Positions 42,391-50,917 of a DNA stretch of 64,000 bases are shown piece by piece. The notes under the pieces were generated by a model. It had not been told where the DNA came from, did not search any database, and was given only the letters and a program-made list of their open reading frames with translations. The stretch lies in NCBI GenBank assembly GCA_965220305.1, contig OZ244817.1, positions 310,001 to 374,000 of the forward strand, read 5' to 3'. The position numbers and the translations under genes were made by a program. Source of the DNA: G965220305 sp965220305. GTDB taxonomy: Bacteria > Chloroflexota > Dehalococcoidia > Lucifugimonadales > UBA3495. How positions within the stretch are numbered: the stretch's first letter is position 1; each line of letters opens with the position of its first letter.

Positions 42391-42544
42391 AGCCAACATG
42401 TTGGGCGCTCCTTGATTTTCCACAAGTAGGGGCTGGACTTGCCCGGTATGGACCATGATCTCGCTTCCGTCCCCGCTGGACAGTTAGAGCCGTCCATGTC
42501 ATCTTGGAAATCGCCCCGCCAAAAATATCTGCCTCGAGAGATGT

Positions 42545-43024
42545 ATGAGCGAGCAAAAGTATTGGCTGTTCAAGTCAGAGCCCTCCAACTACTCCTTCAG
42601 CGATCTGGTGAACGAGGACGACCAAGTCGCCGAGTGGGACGGAGTACGCAACTACCAGGCCCGCAACTTCATGCGGGACGAGATGAAGGTCGGCGATGGC
42701 GTCCTCTTCTACCACAGCAACGCCAAACCAACGGCGGTCGTGGGAATTGCGCGAATAGCCAGCGAGGCCTACCCCGACCACACATCTTGGGACCCCAACT
42801 CCCGTTACTACGATCCCAAAAGCTCTCCCGACAACCCAAGGTGGTTGATGGTGGACATACGGGCGGAAAGGGAATTGCCCCGCGCCGTAACCCTGCAGGA
42901 AATTAAGCAGGACGCCAAGCTGGAAGACATGCTGCTGGTTCGCCGGGGAATGCGCCTCTCCATACAGCCGGTAACCAAGGAAGAGTGGGACGAGATAATT
43001 GCCCTGGCGGAACAGGCGGAATAG
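42545..43024 (+). CDS. EVE-domain protein
   Basis: 159 residues, a single EVE (PUA-like) domain: YWLFKSEPSNYSFSDLV at the start, then WDGVRNYQARNFMRDEMKVGDGVLFYHSN, GIARIASEAYPD and a C-terminal LVRRGMRLSIQPVTKEEWD. This is the thymocyte-nuclear-protein-1 type, which binds modified bases in DNA or RNA. In bacteria it often stands alone. Its ATG at 42545 has a weak site GAGAGATGT. It follows the broken P-II gene by 154 nt. Confidence 0.9.
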   Translation: MSEQKYWLFKSEPSNYSFSDLVNEDDQVAEWDGVRNYQARNFMRDEMKVGDGVLFYHSNAKPTAVVGIARIASEAYPDHTSWDPNSRYYDPKSSPDNPRWLMVDIRAERELPRAVTLQEIKQDAKLEDMLLVRRGMRLSIQPVTKEEWDEIIALAEQAE

Positions 43025-43384
43025 CAGCACCGCCTTCGGAGAAGGGTGGCGCTTACTGGTCAGGGGGTTCCCAGGGCAGGCACGGGGCCGACTTCAGGTA
43101 GTCATCTGGAAGGTGCTGCGGGGGTTCAGCCCAGGTCGGGGGAAGGTAGTCTTCCGGATCATCCCCAGGGACATCGGGCTATCCTGCGCTTGACCAGAAA
43201 TTTCAACTACCCGGGATAGGTCCGGTCCGGCCATAACTTTGCGGCCCCAACCCCGGCCCATTTACATAAGCAAGTCCAGCGCCAGCACCCCACCACCCCC
43301 TGTACAGGCTATAGCCAACAAAGCCCCCACCGTGTATGCTCTTGCGGTGGCCCACTCCCGTGGGACTGAAGCAGGAGGGCTCCA
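43025..43384. other. Intergenic region without a gene
   Basis: No ORF, tRNA, hairpin terminator or repeat core is visible. It should carry the promoter of the gamma-carbonic anhydrase gene. Confidence 0.35.
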
Positions 43385-43909
43385 GTGATTCGCAGCATCG
43401 ACGGCAAGACGCCCAAAATTCATCCTTCCGTGTTCGTCAGCGAGACCGCCTACATCGTGGGTGACGTCACCATTGGCGAGAATAGCAGCATCTGGCCCGG
43501 GGCAGTGATTAGGGGGGACTACGGCCAAATCATCATTGGCAAGAATTGCTCAATCCAGGACAATTGCGTACTCCATACCGACGATTATCTGGAATTGGGT
43601 GACAACGTCCTGATGACCCACGGCGCTGTAATTCACGGGGGAACGGTGGGCAACAACGTGCTTATCGGCGTTAACGCCACCTTGCTGGAAGACTCTCACG
43701 TAGGTAGCTACTGCCTCATTGGGGCCGCCGCCCTGGTGGTCGGCGGAACCCACATTCCAGACCATTCCCTGGTGGTGGGGGTGCCGGGTAGGGTGAGGGA
43801 GTTGACCCCGGAGCACCGGGAGCGGTTGAAGGATCCAACAGCCAACTACGTCCGCAACGCCAAGCGTTTTATCAACGCCGGGCTGGGCCAGCAAATACCC
43901 GGCAGCTAG
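43385..43909 (+). CDS. Gamma-carbonic anhydrase-like protein
   Basis: 174 residues of left-handed beta-helix hexapeptide repeats (ILxGDVxIGENSSIWPGAVI, IIIGKNCSIQDN and more). His64, His79 and His84 in VLHTDD and MTHGAVIHGG are the three zinc ligands of gamma carbonic anhydrases. Whether it hydrates CO2 or only binds metal is not known for this family branch (YrdA/PaaY type). GTG start at 43385 with AGGAGG. Its stop codon overlaps that of the convergent RidA gene by 4 nt. Confidence 0.88.
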   Translation: MIRSIDGKTPKIHPSVFVSETAYIVGDVTIGENSSIWPGAVIRGDYGQIIIGKNCSIQDNCVLHTDDYLELGDNVLMTHGAVIHGGTVGNNVLIGVNATLLEDSHVGSYCLIGAAALVVGGTHIPDHSLVVGVPGRVRELTPEHRERLKDPTANYVRNAKRFINAGLGQQIPGS

Positions 43910-44295
43910 TCCAAGATAGCGATGGCTTCGATTTCAACGTCGAGTCCCGGTTCGGCCAGACCGGTTATCTCGATTAGGGAATTGGCTGGGTATTCCCCCT
44001 GGAAGTAGCTCTCGAAGATTTCCTGCTGTTCCGCCGCATTGTCCCGCCATTGGGGTATGCTGGTGACGAAGGTAGTAATCTTAACGATGTCGCCGGGCGT
44101 TCCCCCTTCGGCAGCCACGATACGGGTAATCCGGTCCAGGGTAACCCGCAACTGGTCCATCAGGGGCTTGCCCTGGGCCTCGGTGCCCCGGGCAGTGCAG
44201 CCGGCGATATACAGTTGGTTCCCGCTTCGGACCGTCCTGCTGTAGGTGGGTCCAGAAGGGGCGATGTCAGGGTGGTTGCTACGAATCTTTGCCAT
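43906..44295 (-). CDS. RidA-family protein
   Basis: 129 residues of the YjgF/YER057c/RidA fold, with GPTYSRTVRSGNQLYIAGCTA and TTFVTSIPQWRDNAAEQQEIFESYF. RidA proteins hydrolyse reactive enamine/imine intermediates, often from PLP dehydratases; such an enzyme is encoded at 29959. The start at 44295 has GGGGGAG. The Arg needed for imine binding in RidA subfamily 1 is near the C-terminus, where GLDVEIEAIAILD has replaced the usual VEIExxA; it is probably a non-Arg subfamily. It lies 13 nt behind dnaE on the same strand. Confidence 0.85.
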   Translation of the reverse strand: MAKIRSNHPDIAPSGPTYSRTVRSGNQLYIAGCTARGTEAQGKPLMDQLRVTLDRITRIVAAEGGTPGDIVKITTFVTSIPQWRDNAAEQQEIFESYFQGEYPANSLIEITGLAEPGLDVEIEAIAILD

Positions 44296-44308
44296 TTCTC
44301 CCCCTAAG

Positions 44309-47300
44309 CTAGTGGACCGCCTCCCCATTCTCCACACCGCCGTTGCCGCCTATATGCACCGCATTCGGCCCCAACAACTGCTCCAATCGGCCCTGTAGCG
44401 GTTCGCAAAAACTGATGCTTACCACCGGCAAGTCCATCAGGACTCTCCGGTCTTCCATGTGAATCTCCAAGTTGACCCGGTCATCACCCGGGTATTCCAG
44501 CAGCAGCCGGACCACTTCCCGAAGCAGATGGGCGTCTTCCACCGGGTCGGTGGACTCGTGGATTCCCAGGGAAACGGTGCGGTTCTTCCCGTTGCTCCCG
44601 TTCACCGGCGCAGACGGAGGCACGACGGCCTGTTTCATCTTCTTGGGCGGTGGAATTTCCGAAGTTGGCTGCATAGATATGGGGGGACTCTCCTTCTCAA
44701 TTGGAGTGGGGACGACTTGGCTCTCGAACACTTCAACCTGCTCGCAGGAGAGGGAGTACCTGTCGCCGCGTATTCGCAGCTTCCCGCCGGTCTTGACCAG
44801 CTCGCCCTCTTGCCAGAGATGCTGGGTCCGCTCCAAGACATCAGGCCAGACCACGACTTCTACCGGGCCACCCAGCAGGTCCAAATTTACGATAAGGAAC
44901 TTTTTCTGTTCCCGAGTGTAGCGCTCGGTCAGCGAAGAGACGTGGCCGACTAGGGAGAGGTTGAGCCCCTGCATGTCGTCGTCCAACTGGTCCAACGAAT
45001 TGACGGCGTCGCCCACGTCCAGAAAGGCCAGGTCGAACAGGGGGTTGTGGGACAAGGGCACCCCCAACAATTCCCGTTCCCACACCGCCTTTTCCGCCAA
45101 AGAAACATCGGCGGCGGAAAGGTCGATGCCCACCATCTGCGCGCCCTCAGGCGCTGTGGCAAAGGCATCGAACATGCTGGTCTGCCCGGAACTGCGGGTA
45201 CGGGTCTCCAACTGGGCGGTGGCGAGAATGCGGTCAAGCGCGGCGTAAATTGCTCCTCTATCTCCCAGGCAATCAAAAGCGCCAGCTTTTACCAGGCTCT
45301 CCATGGTACGCCGGTTAAGGCTGCTGACGTCGGCGCGGTGGCAGAAGTCGTCGATGGACTCGTAGGGCCCGCCCTCCTTACGCTCTTGGACTATGGGTCT
45401 CACAGCCCCCTCACCTACCGTCTTGACGGCGGCCAGGCCAAACCGGAGGCCGGTGGTCGGACCACTGTCCTTGTCGATGGTGAAGTACTCGCCGGAGCGG
45501 TTAACATCGGGCAGAAGCACTGGAATGCCCATCTTGGAGCATTCATTGATAGAGCTTATCACTTTGTCGGGGTGGTCCAGCCGAGAGTTCAGCACCGACG
45601 CCATGTACTCCAACGGATAGTGGGCCTTGAAAAAGGCCGTCCAGTAAGAAATCAGGGCGTAGCTTACACTATGGGCCTTATTGAAAGCGTACCCGGCGAA
45701 GGGCTCAATCAGGTCGAAGACCAGAATAGCAAGGCTCCTATCGAAGCCCTTGGACTGGGCGCCATCAATAAACCGGTCCCGCTCCTCGGCCATCAACGAG
45801 GCTATCTTCTTGCCCATAGCCTTTCGCACCGTATCGGCCTCACCCAGGGTGTATCCGGCAAAGTTCTGCAGAATAAGCAACACTTGGTCCTGGTAGACGA
45901 TAACGCCGTAGGTCTCGTCCAAGAGTTCCTTAAGGCTGGGATGGGGATAGGATATGGGGGCCCTGCCGTGCTTGGCGTCGATGAAGGCGTCGATATGCTC
46001 CATCGGCCCCGGGCGGTACAGGGCAATCATGGCCGCGATGTCCCCCAGCGTGGAGGGCTTCAACTCCTTGATGTAACGCTGCATCCCAGCGCTCTCTAGC
46101 TGGAACAGGTCGGTGGTCTTGCCTGAGGAGAGCAACTCGAAGGTCTCCAGATCATCCAGAGGCAGCCGGCCAACGTCGATGTTGATGCCCCTTGTCTCAT
46201 CCAAAAGCTTGACTGCCCGGTCCAGAATTGTCAGGTTCGTCAACCCCAGGAAGTCCATTTTCAGCAGGCCGAGCTTGGCTACCGGGTCCATTGAGTATTG
46301 GGTCATCAGAACAGGACTGTTGACGTCGCCCCGGGCGGGACGCTGCAGGGGCACCGTTTCGGTCAAGGGTTCGTCGGCTATCAGCACTCCGGCGGCATGG
46401 GTGCTCACGTGGTGGACTATACCCTCCAATCCCTGGGCGTGGTCCACCAGGTTACGGATGGCCGGTTCGCCCTCGTAGGCCTGCTGAAGCTCGGGATTGG
46501 CCTTTAGCGCGTCGTCCAAGGTACGGGACTTGAAGGGCACCATTCGGGCAATTCGGTCCACGTCGCCGTAGCTCATGCCCATGCCACGGCCCACGTCCCG
46601 TAGGGCAGCCTTGGCTCCCATGGTGCCGAAGGTGATAATCTGGGCCACGCGGTCGCTGCCGTAGCGGTCTACTACATAGTGCAGGACCTCATCCCGGCGG
46701 TCATCCTGGAAGTCCATGTCAATGTCGGGCATTTCCTTGCGCTCAAGGTTCAGGAAACGCTCGAAAACGAGGCGGTACTCCAAGGGGTCAACATCGGTAA
46801 TGCCCAAGCAGTAGAGGGCCACGCTGGCGGCGGCGCTGCCCCGTACACCGAACATAATGTGGTTGCGCCGGGTGAAGTCCACTATATCCCAGACGACGAG
46901 GAAATAGTTGGCAAACTGGGTGGCCTTGATGACTTCCAACTCGTACCGAAGGCGCTGGGTCTGCTCTGGGGTAGGTCTGGGGTAACGCGCCTGGAAACCC
47001 TCCCAACACAGTTGGGTCAAATACTCGTCGGCATCCATGCCGCCAGGGGTTGGGAACTTGGGCAGGTGGGTCTGGCCGAAGCCCAACTCCACGTCGCACA
47101 TCTCCGCGATGAGTTGGGTATTCTTTAGCGCCTGGGGATAGTCGGGGAAGAGGCTATACATCTCCTCCGGCGTCTTGATGTAGTAGGAATTGTCCTCCAT
47201 GCGGAGGCGGTTGGCGTCTTGGACCGTGGTGTTGGTCTGGATGCAGATGTACACATCCTGCCAGGGAGCGTCGGCCTGCCGGACGTAGTGGGCATCGTTG

Positions 47301-47902
47301 GTGACCACCAGGGGAATGTCCAGGTTTTCACTAATGCTGGTCAATCCCTGGTTGATTTCGGAAATTTGGGCCAGGTGCTCGTGCCGCTGCAACTCCAGGA
47401 AGTAGCCGTCGCCGAACAACTCCCGGTACCATCGGGCGCTCTTCTCGGCCTGGGCCAAGTTGCCATCGGTAATCAGCCGGGGCACCTCCGCGGAGGCGCA
47501 CCCGGAAAGGCAGACCAAGCCCTGGTGGTACTGTTCCAAGAGTTCCTTATCGATGCGGGGACGGTAGTGGAACCCCTCCACGTGGGCCAGGGTCACCAAC
47601 TGCATCAAGTTGCGGTAGCCCTGGTTGTCCCGGGCCAACAGGACCAAGTGGTGCGGGCTGCGCTCGTTGCCGCTCTTTTCCAAGCGGCTGTTGTGGGCTA
47701 CGTAGACTTCGCAGCCGATGATGGGCTTGATTCCCGCTTCCTTGCATTCCGAGTAGAAGTCCACCGCCCCGTACAAGGAGCCGTGGTCGGTAATAGCCAA
47801 TTCCTTCATTCCCAGTCTCTTGGTCTGGTCTACCAGGTCGGGAATACGGCTAATACCGTCCAACATGCTGTATTCAGTGTGGACATGGAGGTGGGTGAAC
47901 AC
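44309..47902 (-). CDS. dnaE: DNA polymerase III alpha subunit
   Basis: 1197 residues. The N-terminal PHP domain has FTHLHVHTEYSMLDG. The polymerase active site is near residue 400 (PDIDMDFQDDRRDEV, three Asp). Then a fingers region, HhH domain and a C-terminal OB-fold (LSLVGHVSSLTERYTREQKK). It is the main replicative polymerase. GTG start at 47902 with GGAGG 11 nt upstream. RidA follows at 13 nt. Length and domain order are normal for a DnaE1 type. Confidence 0.95.
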   Translation of the reverse strand: MFTHLHVHTEYSMLDGISRIPDLVDQTKRLGMKELAITDHGSLYGAVDFYSECKEAGIKPIIGCEVYVAHNSRLEKSGNERSPHHLVLLARDNQGYRNLMQLVTLAHVEGFHYRPRIDKELLEQYHQGLVCLSGCASAEVPRLITDGNLAQAEKSARWYRELFGDGYFLELQRHEHLAQISEINQGLTSISENLDIPLVVTNDAHYVRQADAPWQDVYICIQTNTTVQDANRLRMEDNSYYIKTPEEMYSLFPDYPQALKNTQLIAEMCDVELGFGQTHLPKFPTPGGMDADEYLTQLCWEGFQARYPRPTPEQTQRLRYELEVIKATQFANYFLVVWDIVDFTRRNHIMFGVRGSAAASVALYCLGITDVDPLEYRLVFERFLNLERKEMPDIDMDFQDDRRDEVLHYVVDRYGSDRVAQIITFGTMGAKAALRDVGRGMGMSYGDVDRIARMVPFKSRTLDDALKANPELQQAYEGEPAIRNLVDHAQGLEGIVHHVSTHAAGVLIADEPLTETVPLQRPARGDVNSPVLMTQYSMDPVAKLGLLKMDFLGLTNLTILDRAVKLLDETRGINIDVGRLPLDDLETFELLSSGKTTDLFQLESAGMQRYIKELKPSTLGDIAAMIALYRPGPMEHIDAFIDAKHGRAPISYPHPSLKELLDETYGVIVYQDQVLLILQNFAGYTLGEADTVRKAMGKKIASLMAEERDRFIDGAQSKGFDRSLAILVFDLIEPFAGYAFNKAHSVSYALISYWTAFFKAHYPLEYMASVLNSRLDHPDKVISSINECSKMGIPVLLPDVNRSGEYFTIDKDSGPTTGLRFGLAAVKTVGEGAVRPIVQERKEGGPYESIDDFCHRADVSSLNRRTMESLVKAGAFDCLGDRGAIYAALDRILATAQLETRTRSSGQTSMFDAFATAPEGAQMVGIDLSAADVSLAEKAVWERELLGVPLSHNPLFDLAFLDVGDAVNSLDQLDDDMQGLNLSLVGHVSSLTERYTREQKKFLIVNLDLLGGPVEVVVWPDVLERTQHLWQEGELVKTGGKLRIRGDRYSLSCEQVEVFESQVVPTPIEKESPPISMQPTSEIPPPKKMKQAVVPPSAPVNGSNGKNRTVSLGIHESTDPVEDAHLLREVVRLLLEYPGDDRVNLEIHMEDRRVLMDLPVVSISFCEPLQGRLEQLLGPNAVHIGGNGGVENGEAVH

Positions 47903-48436
47903 TACTTACTCGGCCTCCCGGCACCCAAGGGCCCTGACGTGAACGTAAAAGATATTATACCTTCCCGGTAGGGACAATGGGCATTGGCGCAGCCAACTAA
48001 ATTAGCCCAAAGAGCATCGCCGGGTTCTTCCGGCCATGAGGGATGCATAGGTTAGACACCGGGCAATTCGTATCTGGAAAACAGGATGAGGACGGTAACC
48101 CAGGGGGCGATGAAGGGAGCAGCGAGAGGAAATTTGAAACCTTTAATGTGGCCGCGTTGCCGGGAAGAAGTAGGTGCAAAGCGGTGGGTGTCCCGGCAGT
48201 TGCCTATCTAACAGCAAGGTAAGGAGGCCGGGGTCTGGGAAGAAAATGACGGGGAACCAGCAATTCGTACAGGACCAATTGGCCGGGGACCAGCGAGTTA
48301 GCCAGACTGGGAGCCCGGCAGAGCCGTTGGCGACAAAGAAAGCACTACGCTACACCCCGCCGGGCCAGCACCGGGGTAGAATTAAACAAACAAAAGCTAC
48401 AGTTGGCCAAGGTAGCCGGCCCGGCAGAATACAAAG
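47903..48436. other. Intergenic region upstream of dnaE
   Basis: No gene with coding character in 534 nt. Neither rRNA, tRNA nor a known small RNA could be recognised. It should contain the dnaE promoter. Some purine-rich, partly palindromic stretches occur but form no strong single hairpin. Confidence 0.35.
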
Positions 48437-48691
48437 CTATTCCTCGTAGGGCTCATCATCAAGCTGGGAAGTTGATGCCCCGACGGAGGCGGGAGATAGG
48501 ACCTGGTCCGCCGACTTCTCATCCCCCCAACTGGAGGCCTCGACGTAGTTCTTGAACTCCCGGACCTCCCCGCAGTTGCGGCATTCGCCCAGGCTCGCCG
48601 GACCCGTCGCTGGTTGGATAACCCAGTGGTGGCAGCAAGCCGACAGCGGCTGCCCTTCAGTGGGTGTTATTGGGGAAAACTGTTGGATCAT
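48437..48691 (-). CDS. Small CxxC protein
   Basis: 84 residues from ATG at 48691, with GGAGGT 8 nt upstream (which itself overlaps the ATG at 48706). One zinc-ribbon-like half is visible: ACCHHWVIQ and GECRNCGEVREFKNYVE, with Cys-Cys and CxxC. The C-terminus is acidic (LDDEPYEE). No family name known to me; small proteins of this type occur in Chloroflexota. The upstream DNA is AT-rich, with AAGAATATTA twice, so it has its own promoter. Confidence 0.7.
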   Translation of the reverse strand: MIQQFSPITPTEGQPLSACCHHWVIQPATGPASLGECRNCGEVREFKNYVEASSWGDEKSADQVLSPASVGASTSQLDDEPYEE

Positions 48692-48965
48692 TGTATACAC
48701 CTCCATAATAAAGAATATTACTAAAGGTAAGGCAAGAATATTATATCAAGATAGATGTCTGTCTTGTAAAGACCTTTTTACCAGATTCTCAATGGATAAT
48801 CGTGGTGCGGTGTTCTGGAGCCGCGACCCCCGGGGAAATGAACCCGCCCGCTTGGGCCGGCCAGGGCGAGAGCCCTTGCCGTTGGGGGAAAAAGGCTACA
48901 ACTGACAGCCTACATATTGCAACGCTGGCGGCGTCCCGTTTACGGCCAAACTGCGACGCTTGAAG
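48692..48965. other. AT-rich upstream region of the small CxxC gene
   Basis: AAGAATATTA occurs twice about 22 nt apart, near 48711 and 48733, within a locally AT-rich segment (48700-48790). The rest is plain intergenic DNA up to the module 3 terminator; I see no other gene. Confidence 0.4.
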
Positions 48966-49004
48966 ACAAAAAGAAAGACCCGGCGGTTCCAGACCGACGG
49001 GTCT
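48966..49004 (-). terminator. Rho-independent terminator of selenoprotein module 3
   Basis: AGACCCGTCGG and CCGCCGGGTCT pair with one T-C mismatch, closing a short loop. On the minus strand TTCTTTTTGTC follows. It lies about 48 nt past the stop of the partner gene. Confidence 0.8.
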
Positions 49005-49051
49005 AACGTCGATAGCTGAGTTAATGCAGTCGATCCGCCGGGGCAATTTGC

Positions 49052-50122
49052 CTAGTTGGGCGCTTGAATTTCCTCGCTGACCACCCGAGTGACGCTCCAG
49101 CCCGCCAGCCAGGCGGAGTGACGACCATCACCTCCAGCTACCACCACTACAATGTCGCTGGCAGCCGCCGCGATTGGCACCAACGTATCCGGGTTGGTCT
49201 CGTCCACCCAACGAGGCCAGTTGCGATTGCCGTAGTGGGCAATACCCTTTAGCCGGTGCATCGGCATTCTGGCGTTTTGGAAGACATACTCCCTTACATC
49301 AGCCTTGGTGTAGCCAGCCTCGGCTATTTCGGCGGCGTGCTCGGGACAGAGCACCAGGGTCATCTGCACGCCGGTGCCCAACTGATAGTAGTTGGCGAAA
49401 CCCACTGTCTTGACCGACTCCACCAAGGTCTGCAGCACCTGGGTGCCGGTGGGAACGGTACTTTCCATGATTACGTACATACCGCGGATGGCCGAGATGG
49501 TCACCATGCTGGCGTTGGGATCAAGACCCAACTCCACGTGGCGCGGTTCCCAGGGACTGCGCTCTTCGTTTTCCGCGAAGCAGAACGTGTATCTGCTGGG
49601 AAGGGCCAGAGTCGCCTTATCCATGTCTCCGGGGATGAGCCCCGCCAGGTTGCGGATGACCAGCCGCAGCGCGCGCCCGATGGTGGCATTGGCCCGATAC
49701 CCCGGACCGAAGCAACCAGAATCTCCATTGATGCCCAACTCCCTGGCAATGGGGCCGTTAACGATGACCGCCGGGGCCGCCCCGCCGGTCGTTGCCTGGC
49801 AACCGGCCACGTTGAACTCGGGCCGCAGAATGGCTTTGACCGCCGCCACCACCACTGGGAAATACTCCGGTCGGCACCCGGCCATTACGGCGTTCACCGC
49901 CACTTTTTCCAGCGTGACCTGGGCATTGCGGGGCTGAATGACGCCCAGGGACTGGACCGGGTCCTCGCCGTAGGCTCCCAGCATATCCCGGACCAACGAC
50001 TCGGTGGCTGGCACCACTGGGAGCCCGTCGGTCCAGCCCTGTTCTTCATAGTAATTCTGGATGGCCTGGTATGAATCAGCCACGTCGATGCGGCGAGACT
50101 GCAACGTCAATGGGTTCACCAT
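49052..50122 (-). CDS. GWTDGLP-family protein, partner of UGSC selenoprotein (copy 3)
   Basis: 356 residues. Shared blocks with the other copies: QGWTDGLPVVPATE at ~28, VNAVMAGCRPEY with Cys83, VNGPIARELGIN, RANATIGRALRLVIRN, SRYTFCFAENEERSPWEPRHVELG and the C-terminal VVAGGDGRHSAWLAGW. Here a HRLKGIAHYGNRNWPRW block precedes the end, parallel to GIHGKQVHRNSLWPRW in copy 2. The ATG at 50122 has AGAGGA. In this module the partner is second, 69 nt after the selenoprotein; in the other two it is first. No known function. Confidence 0.8.
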   Translation of the reverse strand: MVNPLTLQSRRIDVADSYQAIQNYYEEQGWTDGLPVVPATESLVRDMLGAYGEDPVQSLGVIQPRNAQVTLEKVAVNAVMAGCRPEYFPVVVAAVKAILRPEFNVAGCQATTGGAAPAVIVNGPIARELGINGDSGCFGPGYRANATIGRALRLVIRNLAGLIPGDMDKATLALPSRYTFCFAENEERSPWEPRHVELGLDPNASMVTISAIRGMYVIMESTVPTGTQVLQTLVESVKTVGFANYYQLGTGVQMTLVLCPEHAAEIAEAGYTKADVREYVFQNARMPMHRLKGIAHYGNRNWPRWVDETNPDTLVPIAAAASDIVVVVAGGDGRHSAWLAGWSVTRVVSEEIQAPN

Positions 50123-50191
50123 TACTTTCCTCTGCGCGGTATGGGAAGACGGGCCTAATTTCTGGGGGCGCCGGGTCGATGCCTTCCCTGC

Positions 50192-50734
50192 TTACCCGTT
50201 GGTCAGGAGTCCCACGATCTCCGGGGCGTAATCATGGGCCATTTGCTGGACCTCAGCGACGCTTCGGGGCGTCAAGGGGCTGGGCAGGACTACAATGCGC
50301 ACTCCGGGCATTCCCAGGGATGCGGCCCTGGCATGAGCGGCCCTGGTGAAGGAGCTGGTAATTACGCTAACTGAAGGTGCGCCCTTGGTTTCGGTGATTA
50401 CTGTGTCGTGGAGACCCCACGCCGTGCAGGAGCCTCAATCAGCAATTCCGTGAATGACTACGTCGCATTCCTGGACCAGCATGTCCAGAGTTTCCTCCGA
50501 GCATGGGGCGCTGAAGGTGAACTTGTTGGCGTAGATGACCTTCTTGGCCTGGTAGTCGGTTTCCAGCACCCGCTGCAACTCCTGCATGAATGAGTCGGCA
50601 TGGTGTTTACGGTTTTCCAGCAGCCCTACCACCTTGCCTTCCAGGGAGCCGACGGCGCCACTGATACCGATCTCTTCCGGAACGTCCTCGGGGCAGGGAT
50701 CGAGAATTTGAATGGTCCGCAGTTGGGTCGACAC
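50192..50734 (-). CDS. UGSC-family selenoprotein, copy 3 (in-frame TGA = selenocysteine)
   Basis: 180 residues with Sec at 100 when the TGA at 50435-50437 is read through. GKVVGLLENRKHHADSFMQEL, then VQECDVVIHGIAD-U-GSC and the continuation TAWGLHDTVITETKGAPSVS to PEIVGLLTNG, ending at TAA. The GTG at 50734 with AAGGAGG 10 nt upstream is the better start; the frame extends to 50797, where the upstream codons overlap that ribosome site. With the GTG start the length and Sec position match copy 1. It is first in its unit, followed at 69 nt by the partner gene; the upstream neighbour is the GuaB3 gene. Confidence 0.87.
50407..50421 (-). promoter_or_regulatory. Bacterial SECIS hairpin of selenoprotein copy 3
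   Basis: Nucleotides 14-18 after the UGA pair with 24-28 (CGUGG/CCACG), and the apical loop is GGUCU, as in the E. coli fdhF SECIS loop. A G-A mismatch follows below the stem, as in the other copies, and a weaker lower stem extends it. Confidence 0.7.
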
Positions 50735-50849
50735 TATTCGTTGGCCTCCTTGAGACGACGGGTTTGACATCCCATAACTTAATGGAAGGAAGGGCAAAAG
50801 TCCAGCGCCCTGGGTCGGCGAGACCAGCCCGGTGGTCTCCCAAAAGCTG

Positions 50850-50874
50850 GGGCCCCTCCATTAGAGAGGGGCCC
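50850..50874 (-). terminator. Terminator of the GuaB3 gene
   Basis: A 9-bp stem (GGGCCCCTC/GAGGGGCCC) with a 7-nt loop. On the minus strand it is followed by CAGCTTTTGGG. It lies 44 nt past the GuaB3 stop. Confidence 0.7.
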
Positions 50875-50917
50875 TGAAGGTCATAGATAGAGGAGCGGGA
50901 AGAATTAGCGGGAAAGG

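Noticed and set aside
45047..46099. 350-codon plus-strand ORF inside dnaE
   Set aside because: Antisense to conserved polymerase sequence; Gly/Val/Gln-rich product typical of a shadow frame in GC-rich DNA.
47219..47971. 250-codon plus-strand ORF over the start of dnaE
   Set aside because: It is a shadow of dnaE with biased composition and no domain.
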